A program made the translations under genes and the position numbers. From assembly GCA_003427395.1 (NCBI GenBank), contig BFEA01000973.1, positions 40,608 through 101,379 of the forward strand: 60,772 bases of DNA, given 5' to 3'. Below are positions 34,984-46,350 of this stretch, piece after piece. Below the pieces are notes generated by a model. That model saw only the letters and a list, made by a program, of their open reading frames with translations, searched no databases and was not told the origin of the DNA. The stretch's first letter is position 1. Each line of letters opens with the position of its first letter. The DNA comes from Chara braunii (Eukaryota; Streptophyta; Charophyceae; Charales; Characeae).

Positions 34984-37326
34984 TATTATTATTATTATTA
35001 TTATTATAATAATAATACACAAAGAAGATGAGCAATAGTGAACCTTCCGATCGCTGCCGCACCATACACCTTCGGCCAGATAATCGGGTCCTTGATCAAA
35101 AGCATAATAATAATAATAATAATAATGTGATAATAATAACAGTATCAGAAATAATATTCATTATTAGGAAGACGAAACGATAATAATAATTTCGAAACCG
35201 AATGTACCCAGAACACCTCTGGGCTTAGCTGCCTGGTTCACGAGGCGCTTCGGCATTACCCCCTTTCTTCCTCTCTTTTCTCTTACATGTATCCCCTCTC
35301 TCTCTCTAGAGATATGGTTCAGTGAAATTTCTCACATTATTTCCAATGGTAGCCTGCCGAGATCACCGCAATTCAGACTCTTCATCAAATTGGTAGGAGT
35401 GACGGTTGGCGTGTACAAGAGGCAGGGATGTAATCAGTATAACCGATTACCCCACTTCAAGGAGTATGAGCGAAAGAGATATACAGAAATCCATCTCATG
35501 AATTCACACAGCCGTCCGAGCAGTCATTTTTTTAGCGGGGAGTACAAATGCACTGAGAAAACCATCCATAAAGTGCACTACAATGAAGTATTTAGCCCAT
35601 GTCCAAGCCCATAGGTCACACCAGCACAGTATCTAAAGTCGCTTTCTCTGTCTGGCGCACAGCGCCCTGCTTACTCTACCATACTACCTTATTCTTCAAC
35701 AAGTTCACACAATAGGATCACTTTGACTCACGGAGCAAGGTACCTAACGATCCACCCCATTGATGATTTTTTTTTCATGTATCCGGTTAGTATCTTGCCC
35801 CCTTCACTGTGTTTGTGCCCTCGCACATCAAGGTCATCTGCACTTCTATTTTTCCGTATATACATGTGTCATTTTGTCTGTGTATTCGTTTGTCAGCCCG
35901 TACTTAGTCTGTCAGATTGTTTGTGCCTGTCATCAGCTTGGGGCACCACCTACTGTTCATGCATGCGAAGTGATGATCGAAAATAATAATAATAATAGTA
36001 AATAATAACAATAATAATAATAGTAATATTAATAATGATAATGTGAATACGATTTTGCATAGAGATGAGTAATATCGAGAATCGAAAATCAAACAACATC
36101 ATGCTCATGAGACCACATAATCATTGTCTCGACCTCCAACAGAATTGCATCATGAGATACATCAAGAGTTCATAATTGACAATGCTGTAATAGTCCCTTC
36201 GTCATCACCAATCGAAGAAACAGGGCGGATATCTTATCTCTCGCTCGGCGCCTAGACTTCATATGGCAGATCCTATCTAGCCTACCCTACGACACGCATG
36301 ACGTCAACAACTTCTCTGTTACGAGCAGATATCGGCCAATGTTGTTCGTGTCAGGTGCCAGGTACGTCTCTCGTGCCCTTTATGACCTTGGTCCCATCAC
36401 GGATGCCACGTGTACCCCAACAACGCCATAGTCCTAATAATAATAGTATTAATAATAATAGTAATAATCGTAATAATAATAATAAAAACGATGGGCAATA
36501 GCGAACTTCAGCAATCAAACAGCATCATATATGCAGCCAAATAGGCGTGACCTTGAACTAACATCAGAACTGCAACATTAACTTCCCCAAGTAAAAGGCA
36601 CAAGGAGCTCATGATTGACAACGCTGGAATAGTCTTATCATCATCATCCATGAAGGACCAGAGTTGATATCCTATCCGACGCCCGACACCCAGACTACAG
36701 ATGGCGGATCCTACTTAGTCTATCTACTGTGCTGCTGACGTCGTCAATAACTTCCCATGTACGAGCATATTCCTGCCAATGCCCACTTCGTCAAGCACCA
36801 GGTAGGTCTCCCGTATCACTCAGAACCTTGATTCCCCCTACACACAGATGCTATGTGGTCCCAGACTATGCAAATAATAAATGAAATTATAATAATAATC
36901 ACGGTAATAATAATAATAATAATAAGGAAAATATAAAACATGAATGTGGATGAAACGCAGAAATCAAAATTTTGCAGAATCACACTGAAGTCTGAGTAGT
37001 CAATGCAAGAACAGATATCACAAATGGAACCGAGTAACCACCCAATTGATAACAATGCAGAAAAATCGCGAGTCAATGTCCAAGCTCAACGGGGCAACAC
37101 CAACAGCATAACCCAATGTAGCTCTCTGTCTGAACGGCGCCAGGCACCCTATCTACTCTACAGACTAATCTTACAACCACAGCAATGAAAATCAACCAGA
37201 CAACTAGACTATCAACGAGCTATGACACCAATACCAGTCTCTACAAAGTATGTCTCTCGCCGCTTTTGCAACCTTCGATACACAGATGCCACATGTACGC
37301 AATCAACCGTGCATGTAATAATAATN

Positions 37327-37381
<55 letters not shown>

Positions 37382-38342
37382 TAATAATAATAATAAGCAA
37401 CAACTAAATGACAATTCCAGATTACACCAACACATTGAAAGCCAGATAATTACATCGTGCCCAACGAGCAGCAATGCACCATTAATACTCCAATGGACGT
37501 TCGTAGCACTGAAAACCAATGTCCACGGAGACTACACTCTGTCCCCCCAGCACGAAGGACCAGTTCCTTTACACTCACATCCTACGCTCAGCGTCCAACC
37601 TACTCCTACTTAGCTACTACAGGCTTACAAAAAGACAATGCAACTGTTGACATCTGCGGCAGCCCGATGTACTTGAGGATATTGGCCACTGCATACCATT
37701 GCCAATGCCAGGTATGCGTCCTCACATCACCATCATCACCATCATTTCCTCATCCTTCTCCTATCCTCATCATCATCCTTCACCTACCCCCTCCTCTCTC
37801 CTCTCTTTCTCCTTTCTCTCTCTTCCTTCTCCATCTCTTCTCTCACCCTCTCCTTCTCCTCGATCTCTCCCTCTCCTCTTCCTCGAACTCTTTCTCCCTC
37901 TCGATCTCTCCTCCCTCTCACTATGTGTACATGTGCTGCATATAGTGAAGGTGTTGACCAGAACAAGAGTCGGCCTCTCACACACAGTACGAGGTAGCGT
38001 AGCGAAGGCTCAGTTACCAATGATCCGATCAACCAGTATCGCAATGTGGCCCTGACACCTCATCATCACGCCATGGCGTGAAGGGGTCTAGCGCTATACA
38101 CAGAAAGGTGGCGCCAGATCAGACATTCATAAACGAAGAGAAGGGATTAGACGAAGAAGAGAAAGGGAAGATGGGAAAGTCGTCAACACCGAGTCTTATT
38201 ACAAGTCCCAAATAGTCCCTCTTCAAATATCTGAATCCTATTGTCGAGCCTGGATCGAATGTCCTCCAGTCCCAAAATCATCGACCTCTGTCTCTCTTTC
38301 CCAGTCTGTAGGTACTGAGAAGTTAGGTAGCGAGAGGGCGAG

Positions 38343-38533
38343 AAGAGATGGTGGACTTAGAAGAGGAAGAAGAAGAACTCTCTCTCTCCCCCCCTCTCTC
38401 TCTCTCCTTAGTCGAATCATGAACGTCTCACACACACNAAGAGATGGTGGACTTAGAAGAGGAAGAAGAAGAACTCTCTCTCTCCCCCCCTCTCTCTCTC
38501 TCCTTAGTCGAATCATGAACGTCTCACACACAC
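38343..38533. other. Unmerged 95-bp contig overlap around a single N
   Basis: Bases 38,343-38,437 and 38,439-38,533 are the same 95 bp (AAGAGATGGTGG ... CACACACAC), separated by one N at 38,438. This is what a scaffolder leaves when two overlapping contigs are joined without merging. It is probably not a real tandem duplication. Confidence 0.85.
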
Positions 38534-38541
38534 GCATTCCT

Positions 38542-38635
38542 ATCGATAGGACGAGCAAACTCGGAATGAAATTTCTGCTGAAACGGGGAGATATATCCTG
38601 TCACCTTATTTTTTTTATTTGCTCGTTCTATCGAT
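38542..38635. repeat. Inverted repeat with 18-bp arms in copy-B-only DNA
   Basis: ATCGATAGGACGAGCAAA (38,542-38,559) and TTTGCTCGTTCTATCGAT (38,618-38,635) are inverted copies with one mismatch, 58 bp apart. The block starts right after the contig join and is absent from copy A. Confidence 0.7.
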
Positions 38636-38895
38636 CCAAGTAGCGTGCGTCGAGCCATGGGGCTGGAGACTTGGCTGTTGGCCAAGGTCGGAGACTTATC
38701 GTCTCCCTCTCTCTCTCTTTCACACACACACACACACACGTACGGACGCACGTATACTCACACGTACCCACTCACGTACATACACATGTATAGAAATAAA
38801 TCTTTTCACATTTTAGAGGTAGATCCATTTAATTTATTTAGTTATTTATTTGCTCATTCATATATATAGATATATATATATGTATATATATATTC
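38636..38895. repeat. CT, CA and TA microsatellites of copy B spacer
   Basis: Short (CT)n, (CA)n at about 38,721-38,739 and (TA)n at about 38,862-38,893, plus a small hairpin CTTGGC/GGCCAAG near 38,672. No coding region. Confidence 0.7.
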
Positions 38896-39654
38896 GTGTG
38901 ATTGTGGACTTACCTCTCTCACTCTCCCGCTCCACCGTTGTCTTCGTCGTTGTCGCCGCTGGAGCCGCCAACGCAGGAGCTCGGTCAGGTGAGTACTCCC
39001 TCTCTACTTCTCCCTCATTTTTCCCTCTTCCTCTCTTATCTCTCTCCCTTCTCCCTTTCGTGTGTCTTCACACTCACTTCTGTCATACACGCCGTTCGTC
39101 TTTACTGAGTTCGTCGTCGCCACCTTGGCTTGCTTATCGGATCAGGTAAGTTTCCTCCTTCGACTTCCTCTTCTCCTCCTTTCTTTCGTGCGACCACCTT
39201 CTCCTTCCCCGCGTTCCCCTTCCTTCTCTCGCGGTCCTTTTTCCTCCTTACGAGTAGTCCCTCCTAGCTTTTCGCGCGCTCCACCCTTCGCCTCTCTGCG
39301 ATCTCCCCAGCAAGCGGCCGTTCCCGATCTTGCTTCTTGGCAATTTCGCGGTGGCTTGTCCTTTTCCTTGACGAGGGGCCCTCCGTATTATAGGCCGATG
39401 CCGCACGGTAGGATGGCCGGACCTCTTCCCTTCTCCGGCTTAATCAGCACGAGTTCCGGGTACAGATTCACCTACGTGAATCAGGGGAATAAAAGCTACG
39501 GGTAAAGAGAATAATCAACAAAAGAAAATAAAACAATGAAATGAATCTAACTTCCAAATTAAAATAAAATTAAAAAAATGAACGAATTCAAACGAGTACT
39601 ACTACCAACTGCCCAGCGTAGTTCTCGTTTTCAACGAGGCAATTAACACAACTA

Positions 39655-40454
39655 ACCTAGATAAAGAGGTCGCGGGATCGAGTCCCGGCCGTTCAAACCC
39701 AGACAAAACGAAAGGTAGAGCTCCCTGTCAAAAGGGAGCTAGCTCAGAGGATGGCAAGCCTTGATCCCCAGATCCCCCGCATATTAACCCTGTACGAAAA
39801 CCTACTGAGCTAGCTCCCACTTCGAGTAGAAGGGGAGTAGCTCTAGTATATATAAAGTAATGTGGCTCAGTCCAACCAATGGTCTGTGTCCATTCTAGCC
39901 AGCGCTAGCGTGCACGCTTGCTAATCTGCGTGCCTATCTGAATGCCCGTCGCCTTGAGCGTGTGCGTGACCCGCAAGGGGACGTATTTCATCGGAAGGCC
40001 CGAAGGGCCGGTACTTAGCCGTGGCTGCGACGTCGAAGGTCGTGGTGGGGTAAACGCTCAAGTGGCGGGTACTTGACTCGGAGGCTGAAAAGTTGAAAAN
40101 TTTTAAACCCCTGGTACCGGTAGATAGACAGGTACCAGACCAAGTCTCAGTGCGTGTCGTAGATCTACCTGACACAACATCAACCCAACTGACCCTTCGA
40201 CCTCTTCTGTCGAGGGGTATTACTACGGATCCTAATCACCACGGCGCGCGTCATAATCACGCGCGCATACACTTAACGATATTTTCTCACCGGTCTTGCC
40301 CCGACCTCAGTGGCCGAGGAACTTGCTTCCAGTGTCACGCCAAGCGTGCACACCCCCTTTATTCCCGACTGGCTCCGTTATGGTAGCCGACGCCGCCACC
40401 GTGTCGAATGCAACGACGTGGCAAAATACCCTTGTAAGGGTATTTTGTCCGACA
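39655..40454. other. Hairpin-dense region (copy B)
   Basis: Carries the same stems as copy A up to 40,454. AGCTCCCT/AGGGAGCT (39,719-39,740), GCGCGCGT/ACGCGCGC (change in the loop only) and AAAATACCCTT/AAGGGTATTTT (40,423-40,446) are unchanged. In the CCATGTC/GACATGG stem both A:T pairs became G:U-type pairs (CCGTGTC/GACGTGG, 40,399-40,421), so pairing could survive in RNA. Confidence 0.7.
39849..39856 (+). promoter_or_regulatory. TATA-box-like TATATAAA (copy B)
   Basis: Counterpart of the box at 12,501; the flanks are conserved (CTCTAG upstream, GTAATGTGGCT downstream). Confidence 0.3.
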
Positions 40455-40479
40455 CCGCAACTCAGTCTTTCAGGCCCAC

Positions 40480-40900
40480 TGGGCCCTACCAACCGTTTCC
40501 AGCCGGTCAACACCGGTCCTTGAGAGGGTTATGCCCCCCTGGAAAGTTGGATCATCCACAGTCTCAGCCCTACTAGATCCGGTAGGGGAGTGGTCAGCAG
40601 GCTCTATCCTTCATCCACAAAGTACTATCACTTAGGACAGAAGATACTCAATGCAGAAACAATAGACAGACTGACTTGACTCAGCAAGTACCGAGGGGTG
40701 TGTGCACATCCATAGGGCAAGGGATGGGCTGAGGGCTTGGCGAGATGTTACCAACTCCATCTTGGTCAAAGTCTTGGCCAATGCCTTGGTCAACGCCGGT
40801 CAACGCTGCTATGACCCCCGGTCAACCCCCGGTCAACTTCGGTAACGGCCGGTCAACACCTCCGGTCAACCCTCTTGGTCAACCCTCCGGTCAGCTATGG
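40480..40900. repeat. GGTCAAC motif cluster
   Basis: CCGGTCAAC or TTGGTCAAC occurs about eight times between 40,780 and 40,895 and once near 40,505, as an irregular short-period repeat. GTCAA is the reverse of the plant W-box core TTGAC, so it could also be read as a dense WRKY-type site cluster. The 60 bp just right of copy B also contain GGCCC/GGGCC. Confidence 0.7.
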
Positions 40901-40969
40901 CTGCCGACACCTCTTCCTTGCCAACCGTCTTCTTCTTCTTCACCTTCCTCGCCTCCTTTCACTCCGCTG

Positions 40970-41000
<31 letters not shown>
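40970..41000. repeat. Poly-T run
   Basis: About 28 consecutive T residues after CCGCTGTC. In the plus orientation it could be a reversed poly-A tail of a retroposed sequence; no supporting flanking duplication was identified. Confidence 0.8.
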
Positions 41001-41159
41001 GATCGACCTCCTCTTCACCTCTTGGCTATGACCGCTCCTTCTCCTTCCTCGGTCTCTCCCCCTCTGTCCTTCTCCCTCCTTACTTCGTCACTCCGTGATA
41101 TAAGCTTCGCGGCTATGGCCGCTGTCTTCTCCTTCGTGGACTGTGCAACAACTTCACAG

Positions 41160-41185
41160 GTACGTAACACCCAATCTTGTATCAC

Positions 41186-41233
<48 letters not shown>

Positions 41234-41243
41234 CCCGCCGTAG
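41160..41243 (+). other. Intron-like module 1
   Basis: CACAG|GTACGTAACACCCAATCTT, then (TC)n as polypyrimidine tract, ending CCCGCCGTAG|C. Length 84 nt. A 20-nt exon-like stretch separates it from module 2, which starts with nearly the same sequence. Confidence 0.4.
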
Positions 41244-41263
41244 CGGTATCTTCAACGTAGCAG

Positions 41264-41285
41264 GTACGTAGTCACCCAATCTTTA

Positions 41286-41339
<54 letters not shown>

Positions 41340-41365
41340 TCGTCGTCGTCGTGGTCTTCTTGCAG
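41264..41365 (+). other. Intron-like module 2
   Basis: GCAG|GTACGTAGTCACCCAATC, then (CT)n and GTCGTCGTCGTGG, ending TCTTCTTGCAG|G. Length 102 nt. Similarity to module 1 at the 5' end and in the CT tract suggests the two were copied from one another. Confidence 0.4.
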
Positions 41366-41769
41366 GTGCGCGACGACTTCTTCCACCTCGGGTCCGCTAT
41401 GGCGGACTACTACCTTCGACGGTCACCTCTGCTATGGCGCATCAGGTCCCGCATACAACGGCACGCATGGAATAGCGGGTACCAGCTCCGATACCAATGC
41501 ATTCAGACTCGTCTTATTCACACTTTTCATGTATGTAAACAGCAACATAGCACACTGGCGACATGTGCCCACTCAGAACTCAGAGATAGGACTTCCAGGT
41601 ACGAGTTCACTTTCGACTGGCTATGGCGACTTAGCGCCCAAACAACCCACTGTTCACACACTGGATCACCCTAGATATGCCACACACGTCACCCTGAACA
41701 CTCACATATGCACACACACTCTTCCCACTAACTAGAACTATGGCAGCTATGGCTGCCTCTAACCTATCG
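41366..41769 (+). other. Exon-like but unassigned sequence with GCTATGGC motifs
   Basis: GC-rich sequence containing CGCTATGGCGG, TGCTATGGCGC, GGCTATGGCGA and AGCTATGGCTG. The GCTATGGC motif also occurs at about 40,895, 41,025 and 41,113. An open frame 41,351-41,674 crosses it, but no protein family is recognised. Confidence 0.25.
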
Positions 41770-42420
41770 CTATGCTAGTTCCTCCTCTCTCGCCCACTGC
41801 GTCCTCTGGGATCACTACAAACCTCCTTGCACAAGTCGCTGTGGCAACGCTTCCACATGGCTCACACATGAATGAATGAATGGCTGGGCGCTGCCTCTTG
41901 ATTTATACATCTGTAGATCGTTGGTCTAGCCCATTTCCCTTGCTCAAAGTGCACACAGTCCCGTGCGGTACTTGCTGGACTGACTGGGGACTGAGACTGT
42001 TGACTCAGCAGGGTAGACTTCTACCACTTGCCCACTTGCCTCACCACTTGCCTCTGCTTGAACGTGGGCAAGTCACAAAAGGCCACTACTGGGACCTTCT
42101 GGAAGGCCGTAGACTTGGCCTTTCGTGATTGTAGCAGCTACGACTCTGACCCTTCTGGACGGTAGCAGCTACAACCTTGACCTTTCGGACACACTACAGC
42201 TACGATGTCTAGACCTGACTAAGACTCCTATCCGACATCTCTACAGATCGAACCCATGCTACCTAGGGACCCTACGACAACCTATCAACTGTTACAAATA
42301 CACAGCTTGCGGGTTCAACTCTACGGGCCCACACAGATACTGTACACAGGTAAGGTTGGGATCTAGGGATCGAACCCTGGGATCTGCAGCAGCCACTGGT
42401 GGTCGGTGAATACCGTTTCA
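41770..42420 (-). repeat. Inverted, diverged copy of the dispersed repeat at 3,690-4,289 / 31,620-32,214
   Basis: Read on the minus strand it gives AACGGTATTCACC, GGTTCGATCC-like motifs, CTACCTTACCTG, repeated GTAGCTGTAG blocks, then GTATAAATCAAGAGGC and GCCATTCATTCATTCATG in the same order as the other copies. Divergence is much higher than between the two direct copies. Confidence 0.7.
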
Positions 42421-43383
42421 CACAGTAGATTATATTTTTAAAAAATCAACGATTTTCGGGACCAAAATTTTCATAAATAATTTGAATAAAACGTATGTAT
42501 GTTTTTTCATGTAAAGACGGTAACACTCATAGTGATTTTTCTCCCTCCAGTCAACCGGTCAATGACACGGACACCTGCGGTGCGCATGTGGTCGATGAGA
42601 CAAATTGGCAAAATCCTACGAATGATATACACATATCATTCTCACACGTGAAACATCAGTGCTTTCCCATTATCATATTATAAATGATTCACTCGTTAAA
42701 CATCGTAGGAACAATAAAAAAGAATAATTGTCACCTTTTGACTACAGGAAATGATACTTATACCAACAACCACTACGAAGACCTGTATAAATCTCTGTTT
42801 AAATTAATGCTTCAACCATTGTATTATTGTACAAAAGTGACAGAAAAAAAATCCTTATATGTTGCTGGTATGACTAATCTTCTCATTACAACTTTTTATT
42901 GACGTTCACATATGAGATAGATGAACATCATAAATTGTTAGTGGTTAGCTTCCTTTGAAAATATACGTTTCTTAAAATGAGTGTGAGATAAAACGTCATT
43001 GTAAGGTAGATTTTAGTCACTTCTCTGTCATTGAAAGTTTTTCAAACACATTTCATATTCGTTTCTTATAACACTATGGAGTATCAAAAAAAAAAAATTG
43101 CAACTCCGAGATTAAAGGAGGAGTTTATAAGACCCAATAAAATGTGAGTTGAGTATCAAAAGACTTCAAAACTCGTGCATTTCATTGCTAACAATAACAT
43201 AAACGACCATCACGACAAACAACCTTATTGATAAAGATAAGTAGTTTCTCAAAATAAAAAAAGACATTTTTGAATCAAAATAAAAATAAATAAATAAAGT
43301 TAATGTATATAATTTCCTTAAGGTTGTCGGTGGTAAGCCTTTGTGAGTGAATTTGTCAACCAACTCACACTACCTCTTTCCTA
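42421..43383. other. AT-rich noncoding flank of element 2
   Basis: No coding region or RNA gene recognised; A-runs near 43,086-43,098. It is the insertion-site flank of element 2 and ends in CCTA, the target-site duplication. Confidence 0.6.
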
Positions 43384-44439
43384 TGTAATGAACCTAGACT
43401 GGAAGATACTTGTCAGACGTCGAAGTACAAGACAACTTAAATGTGAACAATGTCTCCATTTATCATAAATGTGATCTCTGATATAATGCTTCGTTACCAA
43501 TAGATGAAGAGAGTGGAGGGGGAATGGACAGAGGGGAGAGTGAAAAGGATAATCAATGACCACCAAAAGAGTAGCCCCACATTACCCACTCCTTCTTTGC
43601 CCTCCCCTCGCCTCCACGTCATCAAACAGTATCCAGTAGCGAGTCTAATCAACTCTGATCAGATAGAAGTGTCAGGTGACTTTATTCTCTCATGGAGACA
43701 ATGAAGACAATCAACAACGCACAATGTCGATGTCAACCTCAGGTGAGTACCCCATTCCTCAATCGTCCACAGATTCCGATCTCCCTCTTTGTCGCAACCA
43801 ATCACCTCATGTAGACAGCGTGGTCAGTGCCACGTCAGCAATGAAGACAGGTGGCATGCGCCACATCTGCAATGAAGACAATATGATATGCGCCACATCA
43901 ACGATGGAGACAGATGATATGCTCCACATCAACAATGGAGACAGATGGCAGGTGCCAACATGTCACCACAGTCCTTCATCCTCGTCTACTGTACGAGCGC
44001 ACAACCACAACGTAAAGCTATCGTCCAACCAGCGTCAAGCCAACGTCAAGGCAGCATAGCAAAACTGAATGTCGACTTCCTTGAGACCAAGCTTTATGTA
44101 GTATTTGACAAGGCAGTCTGGCCTCAGGTTTCCCACCCATAGTCGTCTAGATTGACTCACATCCGAGGGTCTGGATTGTGTATAGTTACACACTTTCACT
44201 TGGTTCTGATACTGTCTGGGTACCTGCATACAAACAAGTGTGTGCGTCTGATCTGCAGTCTGGGTTGGATCCACTTTTGACTTTGACTGTTGGTCTCGGG
44301 TAGTTGACTTTAGTCAACTGTCGCCTGCTTAGACCCTGGATCCATGTAGGAATTTTTTTCCCTTTTTTGGCCTGAGACCGAGTGGTGGTCTGGCAAGACC
44401 CTTAGACATCCAACGAGGCATACTGCATGAGTTATTGCA
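43384..44439 (-). repeat. 3' LTR of element 2
   Basis: Begins TGTAATGAACC and ends GTTATTGCA on the plus strand, matching the other LTR throughout. Contains four tandem ~31-bp units (GCCACATC...GGAGACAGATG, about 43,826-43,955), a GGTGAGTACCCC splice-donor-like site near 43,741, and a TTGAC-containing hairpin AGTTGAC/GTCAACT near 44,301-44,320. Confidence 0.93.
43826..43955. repeat. ~31-bp tandem repeats in the 3' LTR of element 2
   Basis: Four units with GCCACRTC at one end and GAGACAGATGRYATGC at the other. The same array is in the other LTR, so it predates the insertion and is probably part of the LTR regulatory region. Confidence 0.75.
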
Positions 44440-44699
44440 TTCTTGCCCGCCTGATTTTCGAGTTCCATCGCAGAAACAGGTCAATTTTCCTTCAACCCAC
44501 GTTCATATGCAGCAACAATGTCAGGAGCTATTGGTAAGAGTTATTTTTTGTTGAACTATCTAGCTTAAGTAGGGGGTTGAGACTTGAACTTTATCTTATA
44601 CTGCTTCTGCAGTCGCCCTCTGCTGCATGTAGAAAATTATTCCTTTCTATTTTTTTTTCAACTTCGTAAAGTCCATTCATGAATGGGGAAACATAAATG
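44440..44699 (-). other. 3' untranslated end of element 2
   Basis: Short stretch between the integrase end and the 3' LTR. The polypurine tract is poorly preserved; the minus strand reads CAGGCGGGCAAGAA just before the LTR TG. Confidence 0.4.
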
Positions 44700-45832
44700 G
44701 TCTATTCAGAAACTCAGCTCCCGCTACATATGGCAAGAGTTTAGACTCGTGAAAGACAGGACAGGTTCTGAGTGAGGGGGTACATCAATCCGATAAGAAG
44801 GTCCATCTGCATCCCCGATCACCTTGAGAACTTCCAAGGGCTCATAAGTAGCAGTTTTTTATATATGTTTTCTTCCAATAAAATTTCTTTAGATTTCACC
44901 CATACCAGATCACCAAACTGCGATGGATGACGATGTTTGTTAGCTTGCTCAATCATGTGATGTTGGACTTTCTGTATATTTACCTTTACCTTTTTAATAT
45001 CTTCTTCATATAAAACTGTAAATTCACGAGTGTCCGAGGGTAACCTCTGAATATGGTCCCGAGTTAAAGCATCAATGGGACGTCGAGGTTTCCTACCTTT
45101 CTGCAGTGCATTGGGTGTTCTTTCTGTAACAGTATGTACGTTATTGTTATATGCACAAGCAATTTTAGGTAAATTTTAATCCCAATCTATTTGATTGGGT
45201 CAGCATACGTGCGCGGGAGTTGTTGGCACAAACGATTCATCTGTTCAGTTTCACCATTCGTTTCAGGGTGTCTACCGGACGATATGGTAAAGCTGGTACC
45301 ATAGACTTTCATCAACTTCTGCCATTGTATACTAATGAACCGAACATCCCTGTCAGAAACAATTAATTTCGGGAATCCATACTCAGAAACCTATCGCATC
45401 TGAAACTTCTGAACGACCAACTCAGTTCTAGCTTCGGCGGGCAAAGGAAGAAACATAACATATTTTGATAATCTATCTACAATGACCATTACCTGACTGT
45501 TGTCGTTTCGGCCCTTGGTGAGACTCAAAGTCTATGGAGATAGACTCACCTGACTCACTTGGAATAGGCAGTAGTCTCAATAGTCCCAAATGATTCTCAT
45601 GCGAGGGTTTGTTTATCTGACAGACAAGACAAATCCGCACATAGGTTAGTACATCCTCTTTCATTCCTTTCCATTCAGAGCGTTCTCTTACATCAGCATA
45701 CGTTTTCTTGAAACCAAAGTGTCCCTCCGCATCATAGCATTCTCCAATGATTAGACTTTTGATCTGTTTTTTGTGAGGTATACATAATTTTTCTTCCGTT
45801 TTATCTAGATAGAAGAGTGAGTCATCAGTCAT
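44700..45832 (-). pseudogene. Integrase of element 2
   Basis: 45,832-45,473 holds the zinc-binding part (EGHFGFKKTYADVRE...ICLVCQINKPS; second His and CxxC present, the first His apparently Tyr) and ISIDFES, the first catalytic Asp. After a one-base shift: VMVIVDRLSKYVMFLPLP, IVSDRDVRFISIQWQKLM and HPETNGETEQMNRL, with 35 residues between Asp and Glu. Further on, KHRHPSQFGDLVWVKSKE and PLEVLKVIGDADGPSYRIDV form the C-terminal domain, ending about 44,700. Several stops (TAG/TAA) and shifts. No clear chromodomain. Confidence 0.87.
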
Positions 45833-46029
45833 TCGATATTATGAGAATAGTTCAGAGTTCTTTCTTATTGTCACAATGATAGGACTCCAAATAGGATCAT
45901 TCTCATATTCCTTTCGGATTTGTTCCTTAGTCCATTCCCGATATCGAGATAGGATACAATAATTCGAAAGAAATTTGCACGCCTCAACAAAAAATTCGCA
46001 ACTACATTGGACTTGCCTTTGATTGTTTT

Positions 46030-46350
46030 CAATTAAAAGTCAAAGGTGTCGATGAAAACGAACCATCTTACTATCTTATCAGAGAGTCTAGCTTGAGTCT
46101 TGATCCACTTCAAAGTAGAATGATCTGAATAGACAAAGAAGTATCTCTCTAACAAGTAGTGCTTCTAGGCGTCCAGTGCAACAACTAAGGCATATAATTC
46201 TCTTTCGTAGGTGGAGTTGGCCACTTTTTCTGACGGAAGTATCCTTGACATAAACTCTATTGGTCTATATCCCTTACTGTCATCCTGCTGTCGTACAACC
46301 TTAATTCCATACTGACTTGCATCGGTTGTGACAATAAAAGGGAGAAAAAG
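46030..46350 (-). pseudogene. RNase H of element 2
   Basis: Minus strand: VTTDASQYGIKVVRQQD, YRPIEFMSRILPSEK, NSTYERELYALVVALDA, a TAG where Trp is usual, HYLLERYFFVYSDHSTLKWI. The Asp-Glu-Asp acidic set (TDAS, ERELYA, SDHST) is visible. It degrades the RNA strand of the hybrid. One in-frame stop and a later shift. Confidence 0.85.

Larger units (their letters stand above)
31141..37398. repeat. Array of AAT-delimited modules (copy B)
   Basis: Same array as at 3,199-9,305. The first module (31,141-31,620) differs from copy A in both sequence and AAT/TAC tract length. Modules from 32,575 on match copy A with a constant offset of 28,093, including the length of every AAT tract. Confidence 0.7.
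27887..40454. repeat. Large direct duplication, copy B
   Basis: Direct copy of 1-13,106. The offset is about 27,886 at the left end, grows to about 27,93x, and becomes exactly 28,093 from 32,383 onward because of a 168-bp block (32,215-32,382) absent from copy A. Homology to copy A ends at 40,454, immediately after GTCCGACA. The stretch 38,534-38,890 has no match in copy A. Confidence 0.9.
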
